Shown one piece after another: positions 1 to 8,812 of a DNA stretch of 64,000 nt. A model generated the notes under the pieces. That model saw nothing but the letters and a program-made list of their open reading frames with translations. It made no database searches and was not told the origin of the DNA. The position numbers and the translations under genes are program-made. Positions within the stretch are counted from its first letter, which is position 1; each line of letters begins with the position of its first letter. The DNA is from Jiella sonneratiae. GTDB taxonomy: Bacteria > Pseudomonadota > Alphaproteobacteria > Rhizobiales > Rhizobiaceae. The DNA lies in contig NZ_JAFMPY010000013.1 in assembly GCF_017353515.1 (NCBI RefSeq), positions 62,001 through 126,000 of the forward strand, read 5' to 3'.

Positions 1-478
1 CCCGGAGCGCGGCCGCCGGCGTCTCGGCGGCGTCGAACCAGGCGGTGAGGTCGGCGCCCTCGTGGCGGCGGCGCAGCGGCGCCGGCAGGACGACGAGCCG
101 CCCGCCCGCAAGCGCGATCGGTGCCGGCTCGTCGGCGATCACCAGATTGGCGACACCGCGCCGGAGAGCGAGGGGCCGCAGCCGGTCCCAGACGCTGCCC
201 GTCGTCGCCGCGTCGTGATTGCCCGGAAGCAGGATCCAGGGTCCCTCATAGGCCGCCATCGCGTCGAGCACGCGGTTGAGGTCGCGCTCCTGCACGGTGT
301 TGTCGTCGAAGGCGTCGCCGGCGACGAGCACGGCGTCGACGCCGCGGGTCGCGGCGAGCGCGGCGATCCGGCCGACGGCCTCGAACCGTGCCGCCCGCAG
401 CCCGGCCCGCCGCTCCTCGTCGAAACCGCCGAAGGGCTTGCCGATCTGCCAGTCCGCCGTGTGGAGAAGCCGGATCAT
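1..478 (-). CDS. SbcD/Mre11-like metallophosphoesterase (5' part only)
   Basis: The reading frame runs leftward off the window edge, so only about 159 N-terminal residues are seen. They carry calcineurin-like phosphoesterase motifs in order: HTADWQIGKPF at residues 6-16, GDAFDD near residue 54 and GNHD near residue 86. This is the layout of the DNA repair exonuclease SbcD/Mre11/YhaO group, which uses two metal ions to cleave DNA and normally works with an SbcC/Rad50-type ATPase. The usual D-x-H of motif I reads D-W-Q here, which I recall as common in one subfamily. The partner gene would lie outside the window, to the left. Family assignment is firm; the exact subfamily is not. Confidence 0.8.
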   Translation of the reverse strand, partial: MIRLLHTADWQIGKPFGGFDEERRAGLRAARFEAVGRIAALAATRGVDAVLVAGDAFDDNTVQERDLNRVLDAMAAYEGPWILLPGNHDAATTGSVWDRLRPLALRRGVANLVIADEPAPIALAGGRLVVLPAPLRRRHEGADLTAWFDAAETPAAALR

Positions 479-738
479 CGTCTGACGTCTGCGATTCGGG
501 TTGCCGCCAATCTTGGCGGGAACGTGCCGGGCGGCGGCGGGCGATGCAAGGGCGAATGGCCGTTCGCGAGCCTTTTCAACGGCTTTTCCGGGCCGGCAAG
601 GTGCGGCTTTCGGCGATGCCGCGCCGGCCGCGCTGCCCGGCACCCCCGGGCGCTTCGCCCTTCCGGCAGCGCTTGACCGCATGCGCCGCCATCGCGCAAA
701 TTCCCGCGGCAACAAGAAGAAGAAGGAGAGGAGCGGCG

Positions 739-1266
739 ATGCCCGTCTATCAGCTCGGCGAGGACCGCCCCGAGATCGGCGAGGACGTGTTCATCGCCCC
801 GAACGCCCAGGTGATCGGCCGGGTGCGGATCGGCCGCGGGGCGAGCGTCTGGTTCGGCGCGGTGATCCGCGGCGACAACGAGTGGATCGAGATCGGCGCG
901 GACACCAACATCCAGGACAATGCGGTGCTCCACAGCGACCTCGGCTCGCCGCTGGCGATCGGTGCCGGCTGTACGATCGGCCATGCGGCGATCGTGCATG
1001 GCTGCCAGATCGGCGAGAACGTTTTGATCGGCATGGGCGCGACGGTGCTGAACGGTGCCAAGGTCGGCGACCGGTCGATCGTCGGCGCCAACGCCCATGT
1101 CACCGAGGGCAAGACGTTTCCGGAGAGTTCGCTCGTCGTCGGCGCGCCGGCCAAGGTGGTGCGCACGCTCGATGCGGCGGCGGCGGAGAAGCTGAAGGAA
1201 TCGGCCCGGCACTATCGCGACAACGGCCGGCGCTACGCCGCGGGCCTGAAGCGGATCGACGGATAG
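739..1266 (+). CDS. gamma carbonic anhydrase family protein (hexapeptide repeat)
   Basis: This 175-residue protein is built almost entirely of left-handed beta-helix hexapeptide repeats (for example IGRVRIGRGASVWFGAVIRG), ending in a short helical tail. That is the gamma-carbonic-anhydrase/YrdA/PaaY fold, a trimer binding zinc through histidines; HSD and GHAAIVHG segments are in the expected places. Members may hydrate CO2 or act as acyl- or thioester-handling enzymes, and the sequence does not decide which. I chose the ATG at 739 because a purine-rich AGGAGAG lies just upstream; a longer frame upstream has no family similarity. No operon partner is obvious; the next gene starts 128 bp downstream. 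Confidence 0.88.
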   Translation: MPVYQLGEDRPEIGEDVFIAPNAQVIGRVRIGRGASVWFGAVIRGDNEWIEIGADTNIQDNAVLHSDLGSPLAIGAGCTIGHAAIVHGCQIGENVLIGMGATVLNGAKVGDRSIVGANAHVTEGKTFPESSLVVGAPAKVVRTLDAAAAEKLKESARHYRDNGRRYAAGLKRIDG

Positions 1267-1394
1267 ATCGTCCGGTCCGGCGGCCCGGCATCTTTTCCCG
1301 AAGGTCACGACCGCGTAAGACGCCTCACCTTCTTCACCTATGCCCGCGATCGGCTCGCCATACCCTGCCGGTCGCCAGACCGCCGGAACCGCCG

Positions 1395-2510
1395 ATGCCG
1401 CTCTTCACCGATCTCGCCCGCTCGCTTCCCGCCACCGTGCCCTTCGTCGGGCCGGAGACCCTGGAGCGTCGCATGGGACAGGCGTTCCGCGCCAGGCTCG
1501 GCGCGAACGAGAGCGTCTTCGGACCCTCCCCGGCCGTCGTCGAGGCCATGGCCCGGGCGGCGACCGAGAGCTGGGCCTATGGCGACCCGGAACAGTACGA
1601 GTTGAAACGCGCGATCGCCGCGCATCACGGGATCGGTCTCGAAAACATCGCGATCGGCGAAGGGATCGACGGCCTTCTCGGCCATCTGGTGCATCTTGCG
1701 ACCGACCCCGGCGACACGGTGGTCACTTCCTACGGCGCCTATCCGACCTTCAACTATCACGTCGCCGGCCATGGCGCGAAGCTCGACTTCGTTCCCTACC
1801 GGCCGGACGCCCACGAGGACGCCGAAGCCTTGGTGGAGCGGGCGACGGCGCTGCGGCCGAAACTTCTCTATTTCGCCAATCCCGACAATCCGACCGGCAG
1901 TTGGCACGACGCTCGAACGATCGAGCAGATGATCGACGCGGTGCCGGAAGAGACCATCCTCGTCCTCGACGAGGCCTATAGCGATCTCGCGCCGGAGGGC
2001 GCGCTGACGCCGATCACGCTGATGCGGCCGAATCTCCTGCGCTTCCGCACTTTCTCGAAGGCCTACGGCATGGCCGGCGTGCGCGTCGCCTATGTCGTCG
2101 GAGAGCCGGCCACGGTCGCCCAATTCGACAAGGTGCGCAACCATTTCGGCGTCTCGCGGATCGCCCAGGCCGGCGCGATCGCGGCGTTGAAGGATCAGGC
2201 CTTTCTCGTCGACGTCGTGAAGAAAATCGCGGCCGCGCGCGCGGCGCTTGCGGACATCGCGCGTCGTGCGAACATGACCCCGCTCGCCTCGGCGACGAAT
2301 TTCGTCGCCATCGATTGCGGCGGCGACGGCGACTACGCGCGCGGCCTTCTCGCCGCCGTCCTGAAACGCGGCGTCTTCATCCGCATGCCGGGGGTCGCGC
2401 CACTCGACCGGATGATCCGGGTGTCCGCCGGCCGGCCGGATGATCTCGCGCTGTTCGAGGATGCGCTTTTCAGCGCCATCGACGAGATCGGCCGGCCGAA
2501 CGCTCGCTGA
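1395..2510 (+). CDS. HisC-like PLP-dependent aminotransferase
   Basis: A 371-residue fold-type I aminotransferase resembling histidinol-phosphate aminotransferase (HisC). Visible marks are LGANES near the N-terminus, NPDNPTGS (substrate/PLP asparagine), DEAYSDLAP (PLP-pyridine aspartate) and FRTFSKAYGMAGVR with the Schiff-base lysine. It could serve histidine biosynthesis or act on aromatic amino acids; no other his gene is near, so the narrower role is unproven. The ATG at 1395 matches the usual family N-terminus; a much longer upstream frame overlaps the previous gene and is not family-like. Confidence 0.85.
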   Translation: MPLFTDLARSLPATVPFVGPETLERRMGQAFRARLGANESVFGPSPAVVEAMARAATESWAYGDPEQYELKRAIAAHHGIGLENIAIGEGIDGLLGHLVHLATDPGDTVVTSYGAYPTFNYHVAGHGAKLDFVPYRPDAHEDAEALVERATALRPKLLYFANPDNPTGSWHDARTIEQMIDAVPEETILVLDEAYSDLAPEGALTPITLMRPNLLRFRTFSKAYGMAGVRVAYVVGEPATVAQFDKVRNHFGVSRIAQAGAIAALKDQAFLVDVVKKIAAARAALADIARRANMTPLASATNFVAIDCGGDGDYARGLLAAVLKRGVFIRMPGVAPLDRMIRVSAGRPDDLALFEDALFSAIDEIGRPNAR

Positions 2511-2575
2511 GCCGGCGCGGGAAGGATGCGCCGAGACGGCAGCGCCGAACCTCCGCACCGGTCCGACGGTCGGGT

Positions 2576-3649
2576 TCAGTCGGAAATCACGGAGGAGAGC
2601 GCGTATCGGCGCAAGACGACTTCGCCGGGCAACGCTTGCAGGAACGGATCGCCGTAGAGCCCGGCCATGACCACGACGACGAGGTCGTGGTCCGGGACGA
2701 CGAACAATCGTTGACCGCCCCAACCGAAGCCGGCAATCCACCGGATCTCCCGGCGTTTGATCAACGACCGACCGAGCCACCACTGGTACCCGTAGAAGAA
2801 TAACCCCTCGCCGTTGATATGCGCGCGGGTCGATTCGGAGATCCAACCGCCGGAGACAACGCGCTGCCCGTGCCACAGGCCCGCGTCGAGAACCAGTTGG
2901 CCGATCTTCGCGAGATCGCGGGGCCGCATGCGCAGTCCGGACGCCGCCATGGGTGTGCCGTCGCGATAGCGAACCCATTCCACTTCGACGATGCCGAGCG
3001 GATCGAAGAGCCATTCCCGCGCCAGCTCATCCGCCGGTCGCCCCGACACCCTTTTTAGGACATTGGCAAGCAGCATGGTCGTGCCGCCACTATAATTGTA
3101 GCTGGCGCCTGCCGGGCGAACGACCGGCCGCTCGAGAACGTAGCGGCACCGATCCGCCGCCTCGATCATTTGCCGTTCGCTATTGGCCGGATCGCTGTAG
3201 GGAATGGATTCGTTCCATTCGAGGCCCGCGGACATCGTCAGGAGGTGGCGTAGCGTGATCTGCTGCTTCTCTTTCGATCGCAGGTCCGCATGGTCTGGGA
3301 AGAAATCGAACACCGACACGTCGATATCCGCGATCAGGCCGCGATCGATCGCCGCGCCGATGAGAAGCGACGTGATGCTCTTGGTGATCGAGCGGAGGTC
3401 GTGTGTCAGCCCGGCATGATAGTCGACGCGGCCGAGCGGCACCGCAAAAGCCATGTCGTCGGCCGCGAAATAGCGCTCGTAGACGACCTTGCCGTGACGC
3501 AGGATAAGCGCCGCATGCAGCTTCGCTTCGGGCCAGGCCTCGAACTGTGGTGCGAGGCCCGCGAGCGTGGCCGCATCCATCCCCGCCTCTTCCGGACGAG
3601 CCGTCGGCCAGCCATCATCTCCAGCACTGCCATCGGCGGTTTCCTGCAT
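2576..3649 (-). CDS. serine hydrolase, beta-lactamase (class C) superfamily
   Basis: A 357-residue protein of the class C beta-lactamase/penicillin-binding-protein fold. The nucleophile motif SxxK appears as SITK at residues 87-90 and the second-motif tyrosine lies in YNYSGG at about residues 184-189. A glycine-rich GWGGQ near the C-terminus sits where KTG/HxG is expected. No clear signal peptide is seen, so it is probably cytoplasmic, like many esterase-type members (EstB-like) of this family. Substrate cannot be told from sequence. It is convergent with the upstream aminotransferase gene and less strongly GC-biased than its neighbours. Confidence 0.82.
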   Translation of the reverse strand: MQETADGSAGDDGWPTARPEEAGMDAATLAGLAPQFEAWPEAKLHAALILRHGKVVYERYFAADDMAFAVPLGRVDYHAGLTHDLRSITKSITSLLIGAAIDRGLIADIDVSVFDFFPDHADLRSKEKQQITLRHLLTMSAGLEWNESIPYSDPANSERQMIEAADRCRYVLERPVVRPAGASYNYSGGTTMLLANVLKRVSGRPADELAREWLFDPLGIVEVEWVRYRDGTPMAASGLRMRPRDLAKIGQLVLDAGLWHGQRVVSGGWISESTRAHINGEGLFFYGYQWWLGRSLIKRREIRWIAGFGWGGQRLFVVPDHDLVVVVMAGLYGDPFLQALPGEVVLRRYALSSVISD

Positions 3650-3774
3650 GGCGCACCTTCGACGTCATTGCGACATGACGTCATCGTGCCTTCCCGTATC
3701 GGGTTTCGCAAGCCACGCGAACTCAATCGCCGGGGGCCGAGAACGGTCTCGACACTTGGCGATCCGTGCCCCAG

Positions 3775-4047
3775 TCAGTGCAGCGTCAGCCACCTGCGGG
3801 CGCTGCGCAGCGCGGCGGCGATCTCGGCCTTGGTCATCTCCGCCGCGACATCCTGGCGGTGCGCGGCGGCACCGGCGACGCCCTTTTTGTCGGCGAGGTT
3901 GAAATACATATGGGCGGCGACGAAGTCGGCGGTGCCGTCGCGGCCGAGCGCGGCGCGCATGCCGAGTTCGAGAAGCAACTGCCCGTCGACATGCGCCGCG
4001 CCGTTGCCAAAGGCCCGATCGAAGGCCGAAAGGTCGATATGTGCCAT
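3775..4047 (-). CDS. small Sel1-like repeat protein
   Basis: A 90-residue protein with one Sel1/TPR-like unit: LELGMRAALGRDG, then AAHMYFNLADKKG, then MTKAEIAAALRSARRWL at the C-terminus. Small proteins of this layout are frequent in rhizobial genomes and have no established function; a helical-pair scaffold is expected. The ATG at 4047 is preceded by GGGACAGGG, a plausible ribosome site; an earlier ATG at 4089 would add 14 atypical residues. It stands alone on the minus strand. Confidence 0.72.
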   Translation of the reverse strand: MAHIDLSAFDRAFGNGAAHVDGQLLLELGMRAALGRDGTADFVAAHMYFNLADKKGVAGAAAHRQDVAAEMTKAEIAAALRSARRWLTLH

Positions 4048-4529
4048 GATCCCTGTCCCGAAAGCTGTTGTCGTTATGGCGATGATCATCCCGCGGTCGT
4101 TTCAATGCGCACTTAAAATTTGCGCTTAATTCGAGATGAATCCGCTCGAATGCCGTTGCGGTAAACAAAGTCCGACGGCGATCGGACGGCGCCGGAACGC
4201 GATCACGAGCCCGCGAATCTTGCCCAATAGTTGATCACGTTTCGCGGAGACGGGTTCCCTTCACGTCAATCCGGCTGTAGGTGGCGCCTCCACGGGCGAT
4301 CGCCGCCGTCGTGGCCCGGCCATCATGCATGTCGAGACGCAAAGAGCCGCCGGCTGGAACCACAGCCCGGGCGACCGAAGTTTTTGTCCCGCCTGCATGG
4401 GCGGGGAGCCACCTTGGCGGATCGAGGCGGCCCGCACGGCGGAACGTTCGCGAAGCCGCGGCCGACGGCCCTGCTGCCGCCGGGCGAGCCGCCGAAGACC
4501 GCATCGCATGAAACCGAGAGGATGAAACC
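4048..4529. other. 482-bp intergenic region, no gene seen
   Basis: The stretch lies between the start of the Sel1-like gene and the start of the first DUF2147 gene and must hold two divergent promoters. Its part at 4080-4230 is visibly less GC-rich than the rest. Short frames inside it have no recognisable protein features. No confident -35/-10 pair or hairpin terminator was found. Confidence 0.5.
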
Positions 4530-4874
4530 ATGATGATGAAGTCCCTGGTCTGCGCGCTGGCGCTTGCAGCCGGCCTGACCGCGCCGGCGCTCGGCGCCGA
4601 ACCGATCCTCGGCAAATGGCGCGCCCCCGGCGGCGGCATCGTCAGGGTCAGCACCTGCGGCGGCGCCTATTGCGCCACCGTCATTTCCGGAAAGCACAAG
4701 GGCAAGGCCGTCGGCCGCATGTCGGGAGCCGGCGGGGAATACACCGGCGAAGTGACCGACCCCCGCGACAACCGGACCTATTCCGGCTCCGCCAGCGTCG
4801 GCGCCAGCCAGCTCAAGCTGACCGGCTGCGCCCTCAAGGTCTTCTGCAAGACGCAGGTCTGGACCCGGGTCTGA
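4530..4874 (+). CDS. DUF2147 family secreted protein, copy 1
   Basis: A 114-residue protein with a Sec signal peptide (MMMK, hydrophobic stretch, cleavage after ALGA) and a mature DUF2147 domain: ILGKWRAPGG at its start, the cysteine pair in STCGGAYC, GKHKGK, TDPRDNRTYSG, and the C-terminal LTGCALKVFCKTQVWTR. It is expected to be periplasmic. The function of the family is not established, although lipid- or ligand-binding beta-barrels are a common guess. A paralogue starts about 400 bp downstream with the same cysteine positions. The start is supported by GAGAGG a few bases upstream. Confidence 0.85.
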   Translation: MMMKSLVCALALAAGLTAPALGAEPILGKWRAPGGGIVRVSTCGGAYCATVISGKHKGKAVGRMSGAGGEYTGEVTDPRDNRTYSGSASVGASQLKLTGCALKVFCKTQVWTRV

Positions 4875-5036
4875 CGCATTCCCGGCGGCGGCCCCGCGGG
4901 CGCGGGCTGCCACCCCGCCGGGGCGCCTTCCCGGCATTCTGACCTCATCCCCCGCGAAGTCTTTCCACCGTTCCGAGCCTTGCGATGCAGGGGCCGTCTC
5001 GACCCCCGGCCTTTTCCCGGCCACAAAGTTGAGTTA

Positions 5037-5050
5037 CGTTTACGTAAACG
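5037..5050. promoter_or_regulatory. 14-bp perfect palindrome, possible operator
   Basis: The sequence CGTTTACGTAAACG is a perfect palindrome in the gap between the two DUF2147 genes. Palindromes of this size and AT-centred shape are typical binding sites for dimeric repressors (LacI, TetR or GntR type). No dedicated regulator gene is adjacent, so this is only a candidate site. Confidence 0.3.
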
Positions 5051-5110
5051 GCGGATCCGCTGCGGCGGACGGGGAATCCGCCGGTCATCCGCGAGAACGA
5101 CTGGTGGTCC

Positions 5111-5266
5111 GATTCCGACATTTGGTACCGTCCTGTGGAGGCCGCGCAGCAAATGTCGGAAACGAAAGATCCACTATCCAAGTTTATGATTATAATGGAT
5201 TTTTTGAATTTGACATTTGATACGACGCCTCACGCGATCGGGACTCAAATGTCAAATTCAAACCAC
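5111..5266 (+). repeat. dispersed double-hairpin repeat, copy A
   Basis: This copy is best preserved. It contains two hairpins. The first has an 11-bp perfect stem (TTCCGACATTT at 5113-5123 with its complement at 5151-5161). The second has a 16-bp perfect stem (5205-5220 with 5245-5260, containing AATTTGACATTT) and a 24-base loop reading TACGACGCCTCACGCGATCG then GGAC. Related copies lie at about 30136-30288 and, inverted, at about 47024-47188. Loop sequence and stem spacing are conserved between copies, which argues for one mobile or amplified intergenic unit. It sits just upstream of the second DUF2147 gene and could affect its transcript. Confidence 0.85.
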
Positions 5267-5281
5267 TGGGGAGGAGACCAG

Positions 5282-5629
5282 ATGTCGAAGACGGCGAAAC
5301 TTACTGCGGCGGCCGCCGCGATCATGATCCTTGGCGCCGGCACGGCCGCGGCGGCGCCGATCGAGGGCAACTGGCGGACCGCCAGCGGCGAGACCGCGAA
5401 GATCGCGTCCTGCGGCAAGGCCTATTGCACGACGATCATGACCGGCCAGCACAAGGGCAAGCGGATCGGCCAGATGAGCGGCTCCGGCAACAGCTATTCA
5501 GGACAGATCACCGATCCGGCCAACGGCAAGACCTATGAGGGGACGGCCAAGATCAGCGGCAATTCGCTGAAACTGACCGGTTGCGCGCTGAAGATCTTCT
5601 GCAAGTCGCAGACCTGGACGCGGCAGTAG
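5282..5629 (+). CDS. DUF2147 family secreted protein, copy 2
   Basis: A 115-residue paralogue of the protein encoded at 4530-4874. It has a signal peptide (MSKTAK, hydrophobic run, cleavage near GTAAAAP) and the same mature pattern: IEGNWRTASG, ASCGKAYC, GQHKGKRIGQMSGSG, TDPANGKTYEG and LTGCALKIFCKSQTW. The ATG at 5282 follows GGGGAGGAG, a strong ribosome site; the frame is open further upstream through the dispersed repeat, but that part is not protein-like. Periplasmic location is expected; the function of the family is unknown. Confidence 0.86.
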   Translation: MSKTAKLTAAAAAIMILGAGTAAAAPIEGNWRTASGETAKIASCGKAYCTTIMTGQHKGKRIGQMSGSGNSYSGQITDPANGKTYEGTAKISGNSLKLTGCALKIFCKSQTWTRQ

Positions 5630-5949
5630 GCAACAACGAGGTACGGCGGGATCGGAGGGGCGCCGATCCCGCCAGGCGGGCGCCGGCGCCATCCATGACG
5701 GGTGGCGCCGGCACCGTTCTCGCCGTACCGTGCTGTGGCATGGCTTGCCGGCGCAACGCCCGCGCCTGATCCGCACCGCTCCGCAAAACCAGCGCAAGGC
5801 GACGGCCGCTAGCATTTCGCGCGCCGATCCGTTATATGCGCCCCAGCATTCGCCGCTCGACGATGCCGAATGCCATCACGGCCCTCGCTGGACGACATCC
5901 CGGCGAAGGGCGACACGACCCCGCAAAACCGAAAAGAAAGGGTAACGCG
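5630..5949. other. 320-bp gap upstream of rpsO with hairpins
   Basis: Two inverted repeats follow the DUF2147 gene: GGGATCGG at 5648-5655 with its complement at 5663-5670, and GCCGGCGCC at 5682-5690 with GGCGCCGGC at 5704-5712. Neither is followed by a clear T run, so they are only possible terminators. The rest should contain the rpsO promoter, which I could not identify with confidence. Confidence 0.4.
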
Positions 5950-6219
5950 ATGTCGATCACCGCAGAGCGCAAGGCTGCGCTGCTGAAGGAATATGCGACC
6001 AAGGAAGGCGACACCGGGTCGCCCGAGGTGCAGGTCGCGCTCCTCACCGAGCGCATCAACAACCTCACCGAGCACTTCAAGGGCCACAAGAAGGACAATC
6101 ACTCGCGCCGGGGCCTTCTGAAGATGGTCTCCCAGCGCCGGCGCCTTCTCGACTATCTGAGGGGCTGCGAGGAAAGCCGCTACCAGACGCTGATCGAGCG
6201 TCTCGGCCTGCGTCGCTAA
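5950..6219 (+). CDS. rpsO: 30S ribosomal protein S15
   Basis: An 89-residue protein with the full S15 pattern: [60 protein letters not shown] and a C-terminal [10 protein letters not shown]15 binds 16S rRNA early in 30S platform assembly. Length equals the family norm. It is followed by pnp in the same direction, the order conserved widely in bacteria. Confidence 0.97.
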   Translation: MSITAERKAALLKEYATKEGDTGSPEVQVALLTERINNLTEHFKGHKKDNHSRRGLLKMVSQRRRLLDYLRGCEESRYQTLIERLGLRR

Positions 6220-6227
6220 AACACCTT

Positions 6228-6264
6228 CCGGCGGGCCCCGAACGCAGCTTCGCGGGCCCGCCGG
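6228..6264 (+). promoter_or_regulatory. strong hairpin in the rpsO-pnp leader
   Basis: An 11-bp perfect inverted repeat (CCGGCGGGCCC at 6228-6238, GGGCCCGCCGG at 6254-6264) lies directly after rpsO and about 250 bp before pnp. In Escherichia coli the pnp leader forms a hairpin cut by RNase III that is the basis of PNPase autocontrol. By position this hairpin could play that part or attenuate rpsO read-through. There is no clean T run after it. The role is inference. Confidence 0.5.
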
Positions 6265-6514
6265 CCTTTGCCGGCCGCGACGCGCGGCCGTCGCCTGACC
6301 CCCGAACGGGCCCTGCCCGCGAAGGACCACCGAACGGTCATGGGGCAGGATTGCCGGATGCTTCCGGGCAGGCCGAAAACGGCCGATCGCTTCCTCGACG
6401 AAGCGCCGCACGAAGCCTCTCGCCGTCTTGCCCATGGCGCGTTTCGACCAAAACAGAACGCCAAAGCGCCGCACCGGGATCTCCCGGCTGCGACGCCGAA
6501 CGAAAGGCAAGAGA

Positions 6515-8647
6515 ATGTTCAACACCCACAAGGTGGAAATCGACTGGGCGGGACGCCCGCTCACCCTCGAGACCGGCAAGATCGCCCGTCAGGCCGACGG
6601 CGCCGTGCTTGCGACCTACGGCGAGACGGCGGTTCTCGCGACGGTGGTCTCCGAGAAGCAGCCGAAGGTCGGCTTCGACTTCTTCCCCCTCACCGTCAAC
6701 TACCAGGAAAAGACCTTCGCGGCCGGCAAGATCCCCGGCGGCTACTTCAAGCGCGAGGGCCGGCCGAGCGAGAAGGAGACCCTCGTCTCCCGCCTCATCG
6801 ACCGTCCGATCCGCCCGCTCTTCGCCGACGGCTACAAGAATGACACCCAGGTCGTCTGCACCGTGCTGCAGCACGACCTCGAGAACGATCCCGACGTCGT
6901 CGCGATGGTCGCCGCCTCCGCCGCGCTGACGCTCTCCGGCGTTCCCTTCATGGGCCCGATCGGCGCTGCCCGCGTCGGCTATATCGGCGGCGAGTACAAG
7001 CTCAACCCGCATGTCGACGAGATGCCGGAATCGGCCCTCGACCTCGTCGTCGCCGGCACCGACGCCGCCGTGCTGATGGTGGAATCGGAGGCCCAGGAGC
7101 TTTCCGAGGACGTCATGCTCGGCGCCGTGATGCACGGCCACCGCGGCTTCCAGCCGGTGATCGACGCAATCATCAAGCTCGCCGAAGTCGCCGCCAAGGA
7201 GCCGCGCGAGCACGTCACGCCGGATCATTCGGCGCTCGAGGGCGAGATGCTGCAGATTGCCGAAAGCGAGCTGCGCGAGGCCTACAGGAACACCGACAAG
7301 CAGGCGCGCTATGCCGCCGTCGACGCGGTGAAGAAGAAGGTCGTCGCGAACTTCCTGCCCGAGGGCGCGGAAGAGACCCGCTACTCCAAGGAAGAGGTCG
7401 GCGCGGTCTTCAAGTCGCTGCAGGCGAAGATCGTCCGCTGGAACATCCTCGACACCTCCTCGCGCATCGACGGCCGCTCGCTCGACACCGTCCGCCCGAT
7501 CGTCTCGGAGGTCGGCGTCCTGCCGCGCACCCACGGCTCGGCGCTGTTCACCAGAGGCGAGACGCAGGCGCTGGTCGTCGCGACGCTCGGCACCGGCGAG
7601 GACGAGCAGTTCGTCGACGCCCTGACCGGCACCTACAAGGAGCGCTTCCTGCTCCACTATAATTTCCCGCCCTACAGTGTCGGCGAGACCGGCCGCATGG
7701 GCTCGCCCGGCCGCCGCGAGATCGGCCATGGCAAACTGGCGTGGCGGGCGATCCACCCGATGCTGCCGGGCGCCGACCAGTTCCCCTACACGCTGCGCGT
7801 CGTCTCCGAGATCACCGAATCGAACGGTTCCAGTTCGATGGCGACGGTCTGCGGCACCTCGCTGGCGCTGATGGATGCGGGCGTGCCGCTGAAGGCGCCG
7901 GTCGCCGGCATCGCCATGGGTCTGATCAAGGAAGGCGAGCGCTTCGCCGTCCTCTCCGACATTCTCGGCGACGAGGACCATCTCGGCGACATGGACTTCA
8001 AGGTCGCGGGCACGAGCCAGGGCGTCACCTCGCTGCAGATGGACATCAAGATCGACGGCATCACCGAGGAGATCATGAAGATCGCCCTCGGCCAGGCCAA
8101 GGGCGGCCGCGACCACATCCTCGGCGAAATGGCCAAGGCGATCTCCGAGGGCCGCGCCGAACTCGGCGAGTTCGCCCCGCGCATCGAGGTGATGAACATC
8201 CCGACCGACAAGATCCGCGACGTGATCGGCTCGGGCGGCAAGGTGATCCGCGAGATCGTCGAGAAGACCGGCGCCAAGATCAACATCGAGGACGACGGCA
8301 CGATCAAGATCGCGTCGGCCTCGGGCAAGGAGATCGAGGCCGCCAAGAAGTGGATCCACTCGATCGTCGCCGAGCCGGAAGTCGGCGAGATCTACGAGGG
8401 CACGGTCGTGAAAACGGTGGAGTTCGGCGCCTTCGTCAACTTCTTCGGCTCGCGCGACGGCCTCGTCCACATCTCCCAACTCGGCGCAGGCCGCGTCGCC
8501 AAGACGACGGACGTCGTCAAGGAAGGCGACAAGGTCTGGGTCAAGCTCATGGGCTTCGACGAGCGCGGCAAAGTGCGGCTCTCGATGAAGGTCGTCGACC
8601 AGACGACGGGCGAAGAGCTCAAGAAGGGCGCCGAGGAAGAGGCGTAA
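6515..8647 (+). CDS. pnp: polyribonucleotide nucleotidyltransferase (PNPase)
   Basis: A 710-residue protein, normal length for PNPase, which degrades RNA 3' to 5' using phosphate and belongs to the RNA degradosome. Two RNase PH cores are visible: the first from [14 protein letters not shown], with [11 protein letters not shown] and [12 protein letters not shown]; the second around [10 protein letters not shown] and [10 protein letters not shown]. Then come a KH domain with IGSGGKVI and a C-terminal S1 domain ([18 protein letters not shown]). The ATG at 6515 gives the standard N-terminus. A hairpin terminator follows at 8691-8720. Confidence 0.97.
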   Translation: MFNTHKVEIDWAGRPLTLETGKIARQADGAVLATYGETAVLATVVSEKQPKVGFDFFPLTVNYQEKTFAAGKIPGGYFKREGRPSEKETLVSRLIDRPIRPLFADGYKNDTQVVCTVLQHDLENDPDVVAMVAASAALTLSGVPFMGPIGAARVGYIGGEYKLNPHVDEMPESALDLVVAGTDAAVLMVESEAQELSEDVMLGAVMHGHRGFQPVIDAIIKLAEVAAKEPREHVTPDHSALEGEMLQIAESELREAYRNTDKQARYAAVDAVKKKVVANFLPEGAEETRYSKEEVGAVFKSLQAKIVRWNILDTSSRIDGRSLDTVRPIVSEVGVLPRTHGSALFTRGETQALVVATLGTGEDEQFVDALTGTYKERFLLHYNFPPYSVGETGRMGSPGRREIGHGKLAWRAIHPMLPGADQFPYTLRVVSEITESNGSSSMATVCGTSLALMDAGVPLKAPVAGIAMGLIKEGERFAVLSDILGDEDHLGDMDFKVAGTSQGVTSLQMDIKIDGITEEIMKIALGQAKGGRDHILGEMAKAISEGRAELGEFAPRIEVMNIPTDKIRDVIGSGGKVIREIVEKTGAKINIEDDGTIKIASASGKEIEAAKKWIHSIVAEPEVGEIYEGTVVKTVEFGAFVNFFGSRDGLVHISQLGAGRVAKTTDVVKEGDKVWVKLMGFDERGKVRLSMKVVDQTTGEELKKGAEEEA

Positions 8648-8690
8648 GCTTCACGGTGCTTTCGGGGCGGAAGCCCCACCGGACATGATG

Positions 8691-8720
8691 CGCGCGCTCG
8701 GGGAAACCCGGGCGCGTTTT
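8691..8720 (+). terminator. rho-independent terminator of pnp
   Basis: A 10-bp stem (CGCGCTCGGG at 8693-8702 with CCCGGGCGCG at 8707-8716, one G-T pair) closes a GAAA tetraloop and is followed by TTTT. It begins about 45 bp after the pnp stop codon. Confidence 0.85.
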
Positions 8721-8812
8721 GGTATCTGCGAAGATCATATTGGTCGAAGATCGATTTGCCTAAATCGGACATCCATGTTTTCATCGGGTGGTTGTGGTAC
8801 CGAGGAATTGCA

